In this document: one piece after another, positions 18,580 to 27,194 of the stretch
Numbering within the stretch: position 1 is the stretch's first letter
Layout of the letters: every line of letters starts with the position of its first letter
DNA from: an uncultured Paracoccaceae bacterium
Lineage (GTDB): Bacteria > Pseudomonadota > Alphaproteobacteria > Rhodobacterales > Rhodobacteraceae
NCBI GenBank assembly: GCA_938005545.1
Contig: CALKXV010000020.1
Coordinates: 1 to 64,000 of the forward strand
Length of the DNA: 64,000 nucleotides
Direction of reading: 5' to 3'
Program-made: the position numbers and the translations under genes
The notes under the pieces: generated by a model
Databases searched by the model: none
Seen by the model: only the letters and a program-made list of their open reading frames with translations
What the model was told of the DNA's origin: nothing

Positions 18580-19644
18580 ATGAGCCTTCGGAGCCGGATA
18601 AGTGGTCTTGTCGGTTTTTTCCGGCGGACCGAGCGGGTGGTTCAGCCGAAAACCCGTGCGTCCGTTGATCATATCATTTTGCTGGATGGCACGATGTCGA
18701 CGCTGGAAGACGGGTCTGAAACCAACGTTGGGCTGATTTACAAACTTTTGAACCAATCGGCCCAATCCGGGCATCTGAGCATTTTTTATGAGGCCGGAAA
18801 TCAGTGGTCGGACTGGTCGAAAACCCTGGATATTATCGAAGGGCGCGGCATCAACCGTCAAATTCAGCGGGTTTATGGCTGGTTATCAAGCCGGTATCGC
18901 CCCGGTGACCGGATCTTTTTGTTTGGCTATTCGCGGGGCGCTTATGCTGTGCGCTCGCTTGCGGGTGTGATCGACGAAATCGGGTTGTTGCGCAAAGATC
19001 AGGCGACCGAACGCAATGTGCGCGAAGCTTACCGCCGCTATCAATGTGGTTCGGACGCAGACAATTGCCTGATCTTTTCGCACAACCATTGCCACATGGA
19101 TGTGCCGATTGAGATGATCGGGTGTTTTGATACCGTCAAATCACTGGGGTTCCGTGCGCCTTTTGTTTGGAAGTGGTCCGAAGTTAAACACTCGTTTCAC
19201 AACCATCGCTTGGGAAAGCATGTCCGCCATGGGTTTCATGCGCTGGCTTTGGACGAAACCCGCGATGCCTTCCGGCCTGTGCTTTGGGAATGTCCAACAG
19301 GTCATGAAGGTAAGGTGGAACAGGTTTGGTTTCGCGGAAGTCACGGCGATATTGGCGGGCAATTGTCGGGGTTCACAGCGGCGCGGGCTTTGTCCAACAT
19401 TCCGCTGACATGGATGCTGGAAAAGGCTGAACTCTGTGATCTTGAGCTGCCAGAGGGGTGGCGGCAGGAGTTTCCGACAGACGAAAATGCGAAGTCGGCG
19501 GGCACGTGGCGTGGCTGGGCCAAGTATTTTCTGGCGCGCAAAAAAAGGCCGGTTGGCCACGACTTTTCAGAAACGGTTCATCCAACTGCAATCGGGCGAT
19601 CACGACGGGCTGAAAAACTGGTGGTTCCGATCGTGTCGTCCTGA
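18580..19644 (+). CDS. DUF2235 alpha/beta-hydrolase (Tle1-like lipase fold)
   Basis: A 354-residue protein of the DUF2235 family, related to Tle1 phospholipases of type VI secretion. The nucleophile elbow is GYSRGAY at about 115-121, a likely acid is in FDTVKSLG near 183, and the His is in GSHGDIGG near 254. An N-terminal GT-rich segment (LLDGTMSTLE) matches the family. There is no signal peptide or VgrG/Hcp gene nearby, so a toxin role is not supported here; a housekeeping cytoplasmic hydrolase, common in alphaproteobacteria, fits better. It lies 102 bases after the CoxL-like gene and converges on metF. Confidence 0.82.
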   Translation: MSLRSRISGLVGFFRRTERVVQPKTRASVDHIILLDGTMSTLEDGSETNVGLIYKLLNQSAQSGHLSIFYEAGNQWSDWSKTLDIIEGRGINRQIQRVYGWLSSRYRPGDRIFLFGYSRGAYAVRSLAGVIDEIGLLRKDQATERNVREAYRRYQCGSDADNCLIFSHNHCHMDVPIEMIGCFDTVKSLGFRAPFVWKWSEVKHSFHNHRLGKHVRHGFHALALDETRDAFRPVLWECPTGHEGKVEQVWFRGSHGDIGGQLSGFTAARALSNIPLTWMLEKAELCDLELPEGWRQEFPTDENAKSAGTWRGWAKYFLARKKRPVGHDFSETVHPTAIGRSRRAEKLVVPIVSS

Positions 19645-19650
19645 GCGACC

Positions 19651-20511
19651 TTAGGCCACTTTTTCCAATGCGGGATCAGGAACAAGACCCAAGGCATGAA
19701 CCACATCGCGGGTCAGGGTTGGGTTGTTGAGCGTGTAGAAATGCAAGTGTTCTGCGCCGCCTTCCAACAATTTACTACATAGGTCAGTGCATTCGACGGT
19801 GGCCAAAAGCGTGCTTCGGTCGTCGCGCTCGGCTTTCTGAAACGCTGACACAAGCCGGTTGGGAACTTTCGCACCGCATCGCTTGGCAATTTTTTGCGTG
19901 CCGGACCAAGACTGGATCGGCAGGATACCGGGCAGGATTGGCGCGGTGATACCGGCCTTTACGGCCCGGTCGCGGAACCGGAAGAATGTGTCCGCCTCGA
20001 AGAAAAACTGGGTGATAGCACGCGTCGCACCGGCATCGATCTTGCGCTTCAGCCAAGTGATGTCTGCATCATCGTTTGTCGCTGCGGGATGCGGATCGGG
20101 GTAGGCGCCGACGGTAATGTCGAAATTGCCGGTTTTGGCCAAGGCTTCGACCAGTTCGACAGAAGAGGCAAAGCCATCCTTGTGTGGTGTGAAGTTTGTT
20201 GCGCCAGCCGGGGGGTCACCGCGCAAGGCGACCAAATGCGAAACACCGGCATCCGCATACCGCGCGGCGATGTCCAGAGTTTCGCCGCGTGAGGCATCAA
20301 CGCAGGTCAGATGTGCCGCGACAGACAAGCCGGTGCGCCGGTTGATCGTTTCGACCGCTTCGTGGGTCAACTGGCGTGTCGTGCCACCCGCGCCATAGGT
20401 CACCGAAACGAATTCCGGTTCCGTGTGGCGCAAGGCGTTGACCGTATCCCAGAGCCGAAACGACGCATCAAGCGAGCGGGGCGGAAAGAATTCATAGGAT
20501 GTGGTGGTCAT
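19651..20511 (-). CDS. metF: 5,10-methylenetetrahydrofolate reductase
   Basis: Flavoprotein reducing methylene-THF to methyl-THF for methionine synthesis. The ATG at 20511 gives MTTTSYEFFPPRS and 286 residues; the open frame continues 13 codons upstream into the operator region. Family signatures are EFFPPR, VTYGAGG, HLTCVD, LRGDPP and AYPDPH. It is divergent from a metR-type regulator, with a 97-base gap holding a perfect inverted repeat, which points to MetR control. The stop is only a few bases from the end of the convergent DUF2235 gene. Confidence 0.95.
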   Translation of the reverse strand: MTTTSYEFFPPRSLDASFRLWDTVNALRHTEPEFVSVTYGAGGTTRQLTHEAVETINRRTGLSVAAHLTCVDASRGETLDIAARYADAGVSHLVALRGDPPAGATNFTPHKDGFASSVELVEALAKTGNFDITVGAYPDPHPAATNDDADITWLKRKIDAGATRAITQFFFEADTFFRFRDRAVKAGITAPILPGILPIQSWSGTQKIAKRCGAKVPNRLVSAFQKAERDDRSTLLATVECTDLCSKLLEGGAEHLHFYTLNNPTLTRDVVHALGLVPDPALEKVA

Positions 20512-20541
20512 CGATGGCCTCGGCGTTTGGGGATGGGTGAC

Positions 20542-20569
20542 TTGTCTCACACCTTACATTGTGAGACAA
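20542..20569. promoter_or_regulatory. Perfect inverted repeat between metF and metR
   Basis: TTGTCTCAC (20542-20550), a 10-base spacer, then GTGAGACAA (20561-20569). The perfect 9-base arms in the divergent metF/metR gap are what a LysR-type dimer or another methionine-related repressor would bind. The sequence is not the enterobacterial MetR consensus (TGAA-N5-TTCA). Assignment to MetR is inference from position. Confidence 0.65.
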
Positions 20570-20608
20570 ATTCATAATTCTCATGATTTTAATGAGGCCT
20601 GTTTCATA

Positions 20609-21517
20609 ATGCACATTGAGTTCCGACATCTGAAGACCATTCGCGCGATCCATCAGACCGGTGGATTGGCCCGTGCGGCCGAAACGATGAACATCACGCA
20701 GTCGGCGTTGAGCCATCAGGTGAAGGGGTTGGAAGATCAGGTTGGTGTTGAGCTGTTCGTGCGGCGATCAAAGCCCCTAAAACTGTCAACTGCGGGGCAT
20801 AAGTTATTGAAGCTGGCCGAAAAAATACTTCCTGAAATTGAAGCGGCAGAGGAGGATTTTCGCAGCCTGCGCACCGGTCGATCGGGGCGGATGCATATCG
20901 CGATTGAGTGTCACGCCTGTTTCGAATGGCTGTTCCCGGTGCTGGAAGAATTCCGGAAAGCGTGGCCCGATGTCGATGTGGATATCCGCCCCGGTCTGGC
21001 TTTTGATGCGATCCCGGCTTTGCAACGCGAAGAGGTCGATCTGGTCGTGTCCAGCGATCCAGAAGTTCTGAATGGCGTGTCGTTTGCAGCGCTTTTTGAT
21101 TATGAACCGGTTTTTGTGGCCTCTGCCGCACATCCTTTGGCGCAGAAACCTTATGTGGAAGCCGAAGATTTTCGGGGCGAAATGATCATTACCTATCCGG
21201 TTGAGCGATCCCGGCTGGATGTGTTCAGCCAGTTGTTGATCCCCGCCAAAGTCGAACCGCGCGGCGTGCGACAGGTGGAATTGACGGCGGTGATCTTGTT
21301 GCTTGTGGCATCGAACAGGGGCGTTGCGGTGTTACCGGATTGGGTGGTGCGCGAAGTTCGGTATCATTCGGATTATGTGACGCGACCCCTGACCGAAACG
21401 GGTGTGACGCGGCGGCTTTATGCGGCAACCCGAAGCGAGGATGCCGAAAAGCCGTTTGTGTCGTATCTTTTGCAACTGGCGCGCAAAATTCCGGTTCAGT
21501 TGCAGCGCGAGGCGTAA
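20609..21517 (+). CDS. metR: LysR-type transcriptional regulator MetR
   Basis: Regulator of methionine genes, typically activating metE/metH/metF in response to homocysteine. The ATG at 20609 gives MHIEFRHLKTIRAI and 302 residues, the family length. Residues 1-60 carry the winged helix (GGLARAAETMNITQSALSHQVKGLE), followed by a linker helix and a periplasmic-binding-like effector domain (HACFEWLFPVLEEF, DLVVSSDP, NRGVAVLPDWVV) close to MetR. Divergence from metF and the intervening inverted repeat support the name. Confidence 0.9.
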   Translation: MHIEFRHLKTIRAIHQTGGLARAAETMNITQSALSHQVKGLEDQVGVELFVRRSKPLKLSTAGHKLLKLAEKILPEIEAAEEDFRSLRTGRSGRMHIAIECHACFEWLFPVLEEFRKAWPDVDVDIRPGLAFDAIPALQREEVDLVVSSDPEVLNGVSFAALFDYEPVFVASAAHPLAQKPYVEAEDFRGEMIITYPVERSRLDVFSQLLIPAKVEPRGVRQVELTAVILLLVASNRGVAVLPDWVVREVRYHSDYVTRPLTETGVTRRLYAATRSEDAEKPFVSYLLQLARKIPVQLQREA

Positions 21518-21537
21518 GGTGTTGACTTAAAATGATT

Positions 21538-21558
21538 TGCGGGGGATTGTCCCCCGCA
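21538..21558. terminator. Strong hairpin between metR and the Gly-rich gene
   Basis: TGCGGGGGA, loop TTG, TCCCCCGCA: a perfect 9-base stem with a 3-base loop, placed between two convergent genes. No U-run follows on either strand, so it is not a textbook intrinsic terminator. It may act as a 3' mRNA stabiliser or a terminator that needs other factors. Confidence 0.5.
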
Positions 21559-21568
21559 GCCCCGGAAT

Positions 21569-21859
21569 TTATCCGCGCATTTTGTTCATGACGAAGCCAA
21601 CAACAACCTGAACGACCATGCCGCCAACGCCGCCGCCGACCAGATTGCCGACGATTGCGCCAATGCCGCCGCCGCCAGCCGCATCCGCCGCAGCGCCACC
21701 AGCACCCATGAGACCGCCCAAAAGTTGACCACCGCCAACGCCGCCAACGGCACCTGCGATCATGTTGCCCATGCCGCCCATGCTGCTGCCTGACAGGACT
21801 TTACCACCGGCGCCACCACCAATGACGCCACCAATCAGCTGTGAAATAATCTGTTCCAT
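21569..21859 (-). CDS. Small glycine/alanine-rich protein of unknown function
   Basis: The ATG at 21859, preceded by aggggaaaag, gives 96 residues starting MEQIISQLIGG. Almost the whole chain is Gly/Ala/Val/Met-rich with GG and GGG steps and ends in VVGFVMNKMRG. It could form glycine-zipper helices in a membrane, or a low-complexity scaffold. The upstream frame is open for 86 codons into the suhB promoter region but lacks support. I do not know its function. It is a single gene facing metR and divergent from suhB. Confidence 0.65.
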   Translation of the reverse strand: MEQIISQLIGGVIGGGAGGKVLSGSSMGGMGNMIAGAVGGVGGGQLLGGLMGAGGAAADAAGGGGIGAIVGNLVGGGVGGMVVQVVVGFVMNKMRG

Positions 21860-22052
21860 GCTTTTCCCCTCTGTCTGTTTTTTGATCAAAGTGATCAATT
21901 TTGGGTCACGACCCACCTTAATTGCTGAGCCAGCGAGTGGCTTATGGCAAGTCATGAGTTGAACAGAGCGATGCCCGTGACTTTTTTGCCAAAGAGTAGA
22001 AGGGCGGTTTTTGCGGTTGATGGGGGCGTTCAAACTGCCTAAACGCGGGCTC

Positions 22053-22838
22053 ATGCAAAGCGCAAATATGAATGTCATGATCAAGGCCGCCCGGTTGGCT
22101 GGTCGAAGCCTCGCCAAGGATTTTCGGGAGGTCGAGAACCTTCAGGTATCCTCAAAAGGGGCGGGGGATTTCGTAAGCCGTGCGGATATCGCGGCTGAGG
22201 AGATCATTCGCGAATGCCTGATGGACGCGCGTCCGAACTATGGTTGGTTGGGCGAGGAAAGCGAACCGGTTGAAGGCAATGATCCGACGCGGCGCTGGAT
22301 TGTTGACCCGTTGGATGGCACGACGAATTTTCTGCACGGGTTGCCCCATTGGGCGGTTTCGATTGCGCTGGAGCATAAAGGCGAGATTGTTGCGGGTATT
22401 GTTTTCGATCCGGCCAAAGACGAAATGTTTATCGCCGAAAAGGGCCAGGGTGCGACCATGAATGCGCAGCGATTGCGGGTTTCGGGACGGACCAAGATGA
22501 TCGAAAGCGTTTTTGCGACGGGTTTGCCGTTTGGCGGTCGTCCTGAATTGCCGTCGGCCTTGAAGGAAATTGCGCATCTTTTGCCGATGACCGCAGGCGT
22601 GCGCCGATTTGGGGCAGCGGCTTTGGATTTGGCTTATGTGGCGGCAGGCCGGTACGAAGGTTATTGGGAACGTCGGTTGAACGCCTGGGATATTGCGGCC
22701 GGTTTGTTGATCGTGCGCGAAGCCGGCGGTTTGATCGACGGGATTGAACCTGGAACCGATCCCTTGATTGTGGGCAATCTGATCGCATCGAACGAGAAGA
22801 TTTTTGATACTTTTGCCGGTGCGGTGCGCGACACGTAA
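22053..22838 (+). CDS. suhB: Inositol-1-monophosphatase (SuhB-type)
   Basis: Mg-dependent phosphatase of the FIG superfamily, 261 residues from MQSANMNVMIKAARLAG. Metal-binding and catalytic motifs are GEE (in WLGEESEP), WIVDPLDGTTNF and, near the C-terminus, WDIAAGLLIVREAGG. By family it hydrolyses myo-inositol 1-phosphate; in other proteobacteria SuhB also assists rRNA antitermination. In-frame Mets 11 and 14 codons upstream are possible but the selected start matches the family. It stands alone. Confidence 0.92.
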   Translation: MQSANMNVMIKAARLAGRSLAKDFREVENLQVSSKGAGDFVSRADIAAEEIIRECLMDARPNYGWLGEESEPVEGNDPTRRWIVDPLDGTTNFLHGLPHWAVSIALEHKGEIVAGIVFDPAKDEMFIAEKGQGATMNAQRLRVSGRTKMIESVFATGLPFGGRPELPSALKEIAHLLPMTAGVRRFGAAALDLAYVAAGRYEGYWERRLNAWDIAAGLLIVREAGGLIDGIEPGTDPLIVGNLIASNEKIFDTFAGAVRDT

Positions 22839-22869
22839 AGGCCGTTCGTCATTCTGTCGCCGTAATTTT

Positions 22870-23028
22870 ATGGCTCAAGTTTGGTCCATGTCTGTCCGGT
22901 CTCTTTTGCTTTGGTGCTTTACGGTCTTCTTTGTTTTCGCCGCAGCGATGATGATGGTGCCGTTGGATACGCGCGTGTCAACTTTGGAACAAAGCATGGG
23001 GCCCATGGTGGCAACCGATCCGCTTTAG
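22870..23028 (+). CDS. Possible small single-pass membrane protein
   Basis: A 52-residue ORF (or 46 from the ATG at 22888) with one hydrophobic helix (LLLWCFTVFFVFAAAMMMV) and a short polar tail. It begins 31 bases after suhB and overlaps the end of the convergent MFS gene by four bases. No clear Shine-Dalgarno or family was recognised. It is included because the hydrophobic core and placement are gene-like, but it may be chance. Confidence 0.35.
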   Translation: MAQVWSMSVRSLLLWCFTVFFVFAAAMMMVPLDTRVSTLEQSMGPMVATDPL

Positions 23029-24251
23029 TCCTTGGTGTTATCGCGGGCGCGACCCAGCAATCTGCCGATCACAAAAGATGTGCGCGGGGCGTATACATAG
23101 CGGGTCCGGGTTTTGCTTTGGCGGCTGCGTATTCTGATCAGGCTGAAGACAATCAACACGCCGTGGGCGGCGGATACAAAGACGAACATCGCGCTTGGTC
23201 CGTAATTTTCGATCAGGACCGACACCATCCAGGGCGAGGCGATGGCCCCCGTTGCATAATAAAACATCAATCCAGCTGATAGATCGACCCTGTCGTCGTC
23301 ACCTGCAAAGTCGTGCGCGTGGGCGGCAGCAACCGAATAGATCGGGAAGGTCGTAAAGCCAAAGATCCCGGATGTGACGAAGGCCGCGCCCGTGCCGGAG
23401 GCGGAAAACTTGGTGATCACGAGGCAAGACAGAATGGCCAGAACTGAAAGCGCGATCAGAACCCAGCGACGGTCATAGCGATCTGCGGCCCATCCTGCGG
23501 GATATTGGCTGAGCGCGCCTCCCAGAACAAAGGCGGCAAGAAACAGAGCGATGTCATCCAGCGACAGCCCGACTTCGATCCCATAGATCGGGCCAACCAT
23601 GCGGAAGGCTGCGGTGGTGAGGCCTGCGGATATGACGGCTGCGGCCGCGAGGGGCGAGAGTTTCCACGCCATGATCGGGCGCAATCGCGGTGCTTTGGGT
23701 ATGGTTGGTTGTGCGGCCCGCGTCAGAACAAGGGGAACCAGCGCCAGGATGCAGATCAGTGTCAGAATGTTGTACGACACGTAATGCGCGGGCGTCAGGA
23801 CCGAGATCATCAACTGCGCCGCCAGCGAGCCGCCAATGTCGACAACCCGGTAAACCGCCATGGCGCGCCCGCGTGTTTCGTTGGTGACTTTGGCCTGCAA
23901 CCAGCTTTCGACGACGGTGTATGACCCCGCGATACACAACCCGGACAGCACGCGCATGGCCATCCAGGCATAGGCGTCGATGATCAACATGTGGCTGATA
24001 ACGCCGATGGCGCCCGCCGCGGCGAATGCGGCGAACGCGCGCGAGTGCCCCACCTCGCCCATCAGACGGGGTGCCCACCAGCAGCCAATGAAGAACCCGA
24101 CGAAATGCGCCGAGCCCAGAAGGCCGATTTCGGCACGTGCAAATCCAAGCGCGACACCGGAAATGGCGTCAAGCGGGGCAAGCCCGCCAGAGCCAAGCTG
24201 CAAAAGCGCAACCGAAAGCAGCAAGGCCGCAAATGAAACCATAAGACGCAT
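23025..24251 (-). CDS. MFS transporter (YcaD-like)
   Basis: Twelve-helix major facilitator in the inner membrane, 408 residues from MRLMVSFAALLLSVALLQLG; the 19-codon upstream extension is polar and unlikely. The inter-helix loop carries VESWLQAKVTNETRGRAM, typical of the YcaD/MFS group, and GWAADRYDRRWVL in the second half is the duplicated MFS motif A. The C-terminal 40 residues are basic and cytoplasmic. The substrate is unknown. It is transcribed away from the response regulator gene as a single gene. Confidence 0.88.
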   Translation of the reverse strand: MRLMVSFAALLLSVALLQLGSGGLAPLDAISGVALGFARAEIGLLGSAHFVGFFIGCWWAPRLMGEVGHSRAFAAFAAAGAIGVISHMLIIDAYAWMAMRVLSGLCIAGSYTVVESWLQAKVTNETRGRAMAVYRVVDIGGSLAAQLMISVLTPAHYVSYNILTLICILALVPLVLTRAAQPTIPKAPRLRPIMAWKLSPLAAAAVISAGLTTAAFRMVGPIYGIEVGLSLDDIALFLAAFVLGGALSQYPAGWAADRYDRRWVLIALSVLAILSCLVITKFSASGTGAAFVTSGIFGFTTFPIYSVAAAHAHDFAGDDDRVDLSAGLMFYYATGAIASPWMVSVLIENYGPSAMFVFVSAAHGVLIVFSLIRIRSRQSKTRTRYVYAPRTSFVIGRLLGRARDNTKD

Positions 24252-24386
24252 AGTCTGTTCTATATGTCCTACAGGCTGGGTCGTGTCGCGGCAAAATTCG
24301 ACATCCAAGCGGCGATTTTGACCCGTTTTGTGCGCGTATCCGGCGTCCGGTTGGAACGTGCTTTCTAAAGCGGGTATTCCAACAGG

Positions 24387-25118
24387 TCAGTGTCGGGCAT
24401 CGCTTGGCAATTCGTACTTTTTGGTCTGACCTTTCACCCGCGGGGATGCATTGAATTCGGGCAGTGATTCCCACAGGCGGTCTATGTCTGTTTCCAACGC
24501 ATTAAGGTCGATCGAATAGGCCATGTTGCTTTGCGACTGATAGCTGCGCAGCTTGCGCACGCGGCGCAACGTGGCGGACAATATGCCCCGCATTTCGGCA
24601 GTGCTGGCATTTGCATAGGCCCGGATCGACGCTTCAACGTCTTCATGGGTGCGTTGCTGTTCGTTCATGGCCGCGCTCATCATGCGGCGTTCAAGGGCTG
24701 TGGCGATGGATTTTTGAAGCGTTTCAACGTTCATCATCGCCTTGGTCATATAGTCTGAACAGCCTTGCCGCATCGCTTCGACGGCAATGCTGATTTGGCC
24801 TTCGCCTGCCAACATTATGGCGGCGGCGCTTTTTTGTTTTCTGTGCTGCGTCAGAATTTCTAGGGCATCGAGCCCGGTGTCACCGGCAAGATAATAGTCG
24901 ATAAAGATGATATCGAATCGGGTTTCGTCCAAAGCTGGCCCAATCTGATCAAGGCGTTCAACTTGGGTTGCATCAAAGCTAAGGCCCGTCTGACCACAAA
25001 GTCGTATCAGCCTTTGGCGGTCGAGTTCGTTGTCGTCGATGACCAAAATTCGCATGGGGCGCGACGGTTCTGCCGTGCTTGGTTCGAATGGCGTTTCTGC
25101 CAAAGATGTTTCTAACAT
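24387..25118 (-). CDS. Response regulator receiver protein with helical C-terminal extension
   Basis: A 243-residue protein with a CheY-like receiver at about residues 22-140: acidic pair Asp28/Asp29, phosphoacceptor Asp74 in FIDYYL and Lys126 in MTKAM. The usual Thr/Ser of the switch appears to be Ala104 (IMLAGEG). The last 100 residues are polar helices with no DNA-binding or enzymatic domain I recognise. The start has a Shine-Dalgarno (caggacacc). It is divergent from a soluble histidine kinase, its probable partner, across 220 bases. Confidence 0.85.
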   Translation of the reverse strand: MLETSLAETPFEPSTAEPSRPMRILVIDDNELDRQRLIRLCGQTGLSFDATQVERLDQIGPALDETRFDIIFIDYYLAGDTGLDALEILTQHRKQKSAAAIMLAGEGQISIAVEAMRQGCSDYMTKAMMNVETLQKSIATALERRMMSAAMNEQQRTHEDVEASIRAYANASTAEMRGILSATLRRVRKLRSYQSQSNMAYSIDLNALETDIDRLWESLPEFNASPRVKGQTKKYELPSDARH

Positions 25119-25338
25119 GGTGTCCTGTCAGTTGCTTTGCGTTCTGCAACGTCACATCTAGCGGCTTAGGATTATGCCGCGATTAACAACTAAATATTTA
25201 GCGACATTTTCAGGCCAAGAGCTGAGGATCGGCTTGCTTTGGGAATGTGCGCTTGGATTCACCGATGTTTAAGTTTTGAGCCTTTAAACAGAGCGTGCCA
25301 CCCCGTTTTGATAAATTCAGAATTTTGTCGAGGATCCG

Positions 25339-26061
25339 ATGAACGCAGAACTCTCATTCGACCCGTCTATTCCAGTTGCCGAGTTGGAAACCGAGACTGA
25401 CGATATCATCTATCGGATTTCACATGACTTGCGCGCGTCGGTGCGGGCTTTGCAAGATTTACCCGCCTGGATCGACGAAGATTTGCGACAGGCTGCTATT
25501 TCAGTTCCGGCGCCGACAGGGCGTCATTTGGAATTGATTGCCAGCCATGCCTGCCGGTTGGATTTGATGCTGACCGGGCTTTTGGAATATTCCCGCGTTG
25601 GGCGGATGCAGGCGATTACGGCCATCAAACCAGCCGACGTCCTGAACGACGTTCTTGACGATCTGGGCTTGCCCGCGTCGGTTCGGGTTTCGGTGAAAAT
25701 GGATCGCGGCAACGTTCAGATGGGGTTGGCCGACATTCAGCGGGTATTTTCGGTTCTGATCACCAATGCGGTTCGGTTTCATCCGACGCAGACGCCCCGG
25801 ATCACGGTGACGGGTGCGCCGATCAATGATCGTGACTGGCAGTTTTCGGTGACCGACGATGGGCCCGGGATACCGGAAGACAAGCGGGACTTTGTGCTTC
25901 GGCCCATGACAAAACTTGTGTCGCGGGATGTGGATCCGGGGGCGGGGCTTGGCTTGGCGATTCTTCGAAAAGTCGCCTGGACCTATGGTGGAAAAGTCGA
26001 AATTCTTGAAGGGAAATCAGGCGTTGGCACGACCGTGTTGGTCACGGCGCGCGTGAACTAG
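25339..26061 (+). CDS. Soluble sensor histidine kinase
   Basis: A 240-residue kinase with no membrane segment and almost no sensor domain. The H-box is ISHDLRASVRAL with phosphoacceptor His29; a dimerisation helix follows, then an HATPase_c domain with an N-box like VLITNAVRFH, DDGPGIPEDK (G1) and GAGLGLAIL (G2). The start follows gagga. The absence of an input domain implies that it receives signal through a partner protein or acts in a phosphorelay with the divergent receiver protein. The H-box resembles those of bacteriophytochrome-type kinases. Its 3' end overlaps that of the enolase-superfamily gene by four bases. Confidence 0.88.
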   Translation: MNAELSFDPSIPVAELETETDDIIYRISHDLRASVRALQDLPAWIDEDLRQAAISVPAPTGRHLELIASHACRLDLMLTGLLEYSRVGRMQAITAIKPADVLNDVLDDLGLPASVRVSVKMDRGNVQMGLADIQRVFSVLITNAVRFHPTQTPRITVTGAPINDRDWQFSVTDDGPGIPEDKRDFVLRPMTKLVSRDVDPGAGLGLAILRKVAWTYGGKVEILEGKSGVGTTVLVTARVN

Positions 26062-27194
26062 GTGTTTTCAGATGCCTGAAGATGCCCCGTTCGGTGGTGC
26101 ACAAGGGCTTGGCGATCAGGTGTGATGCCGAGCCCTGCGCCCTTGGGCAGATGCACTTTGCCGTTTGAGACGGGAAAGGGCGTTTCGGCGATGTCCACAC
26201 TGGCGTAAAAGGTGGACATATAGAATTCGCAACCCAGGCGCAGTTCAGGCAGCGCGGCCATCAGATGGGCACCGGCGGCATGTGCGATGGATGTTTCGAA
26301 CATGCAGCCGCCGTAAACTCCGATGCCAGCGGCGCGCGCGATGGCCGCGACTTCAAGACATCGGCGGATGCCGCCGGATTTCATCGTTTTTAGCGAAAAG
26401 ATATTGGCAAGCTTGAGGCCGACGCCTTCGAGCGCATCGACGGGCCCAAAGACGCTTTCGTCGGCCATGATCGGAACGTCGACGGCTTGGGTGATGGCGG
26501 CAAGTGCAGCGCGTTCGTGGCGTTTTACGGGTTGTTCGACGAAGTCCGGGCGAAAACTTTCCAGATCGCGGATCTGGCGGATGGCGTCATGGGCAGGCAG
26601 ACCTTGGTTATAGTCGATACGCAGGCCGATATCGTCGCCGAAAAGGTTTCGTAGCTTTTCCAAGCGCATCAGATCGAAACTATGCTTATTGAAGCCTGTT
26701 TTCAGTTTGAAAAGGCGCACCCCGTCGGACCAGAGCTGCGCAATGTCATCAAGATCGGCGTCGAAGTCAGGGTTTGCGACGGAAAAGCTGAGCGGCATTT
26801 CGGTGCGCGAAATACCACCGACGAGTTCGGCGATGGCAAGGCCGGTGATCTGGCCGGTGAGGTCGAGAAGTGCGCATTCCAAGGCCGCTTTGGCTTCGGG
26901 GTGGCCGACAAGGGTGGTTTCGGCGCGGTGCATCAAAGGTTCGATCTGAACGGGATCAGACCCCAGGATGATTGGCGCGAAATGGCTGTGAAGTGCGGCG
27001 GCTGCGCCCTCGACGGTGCCGGTGAAGACGGGCCAGGGCGAGGCTTCGCCCCATCCCGTTAATCCGGTGTCGGTGGTCAGTTCCAGCAGGGCCACGTTGA
27101 TGCCCGAGACATCGCCCGATCCATGGGAATGTACGGCTTTGGCCGGGATATTCAGAACGTGGACATCTAACGTGCGGATGCGGTGTTCTGACAT
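26058..27194 (-). CDS. Mandelate racemase/muconate lactonizing-type enzyme
   Basis: Enolase-superfamily enzyme, 378 residues from MSEHRIRTLDVHV. The capping domain is N-terminal, and the barrel shows the FKLKTG (KxK-type) lysine motif, the metal ligands in RIDYNQG, VEQPV and ADESV, and KTMKSGGIRR with the opposite-face Lys. The subgroup looks like muconate-cycloisomerase-type, and members close to it act as cis-3-hydroxy-L-proline dehydratases, dipeptide epimerases or muconate enzymes; I cannot decide. It overlaps the upstream TPP-enzyme remnant (TGATG) and was presumably co-translated with it. Confidence 0.85.
   Translation of the reverse strand: MSEHRIRTLDVHVLNIPAKAVHSHGSGDVSGINVALLELTTDTGLTGWGEASPWPVFTGTVEGAAAALHSHFAPIILGSDPVQIEPLMHRAETTLVGHPEAKAALECALLDLTGQITGLAIAELVGGISRTEMPLSFSVANPDFDADLDDIAQLWSDGVRLFKLKTGFNKHSFDLMRLEKLRNLFGDDIGLRIDYNQGLPAHDAIRQIRDLESFRPDFVEQPVKRHERAALAAITQAVDVPIMADESVFGPVDALEGVGLKLANIFSLKTMKSGGIRRCLEVAAIARAAGIGVYGGCMFETSIAHAAGAHLMAALPELRLGCEFYMSTFYASVDIAETPFPVSNGKVHLPKGAGLGITPDRQALVHHRTGHLQASENT

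Noticed and set aside
18580-19644. Type VI secretion phospholipase effector (Tle1)
   Set aside because: The fold fits, but there are no VgrG, Hcp, PAAR or immunity genes nearby and no secretion signal; annotated as DUF2235 hydrolase only.
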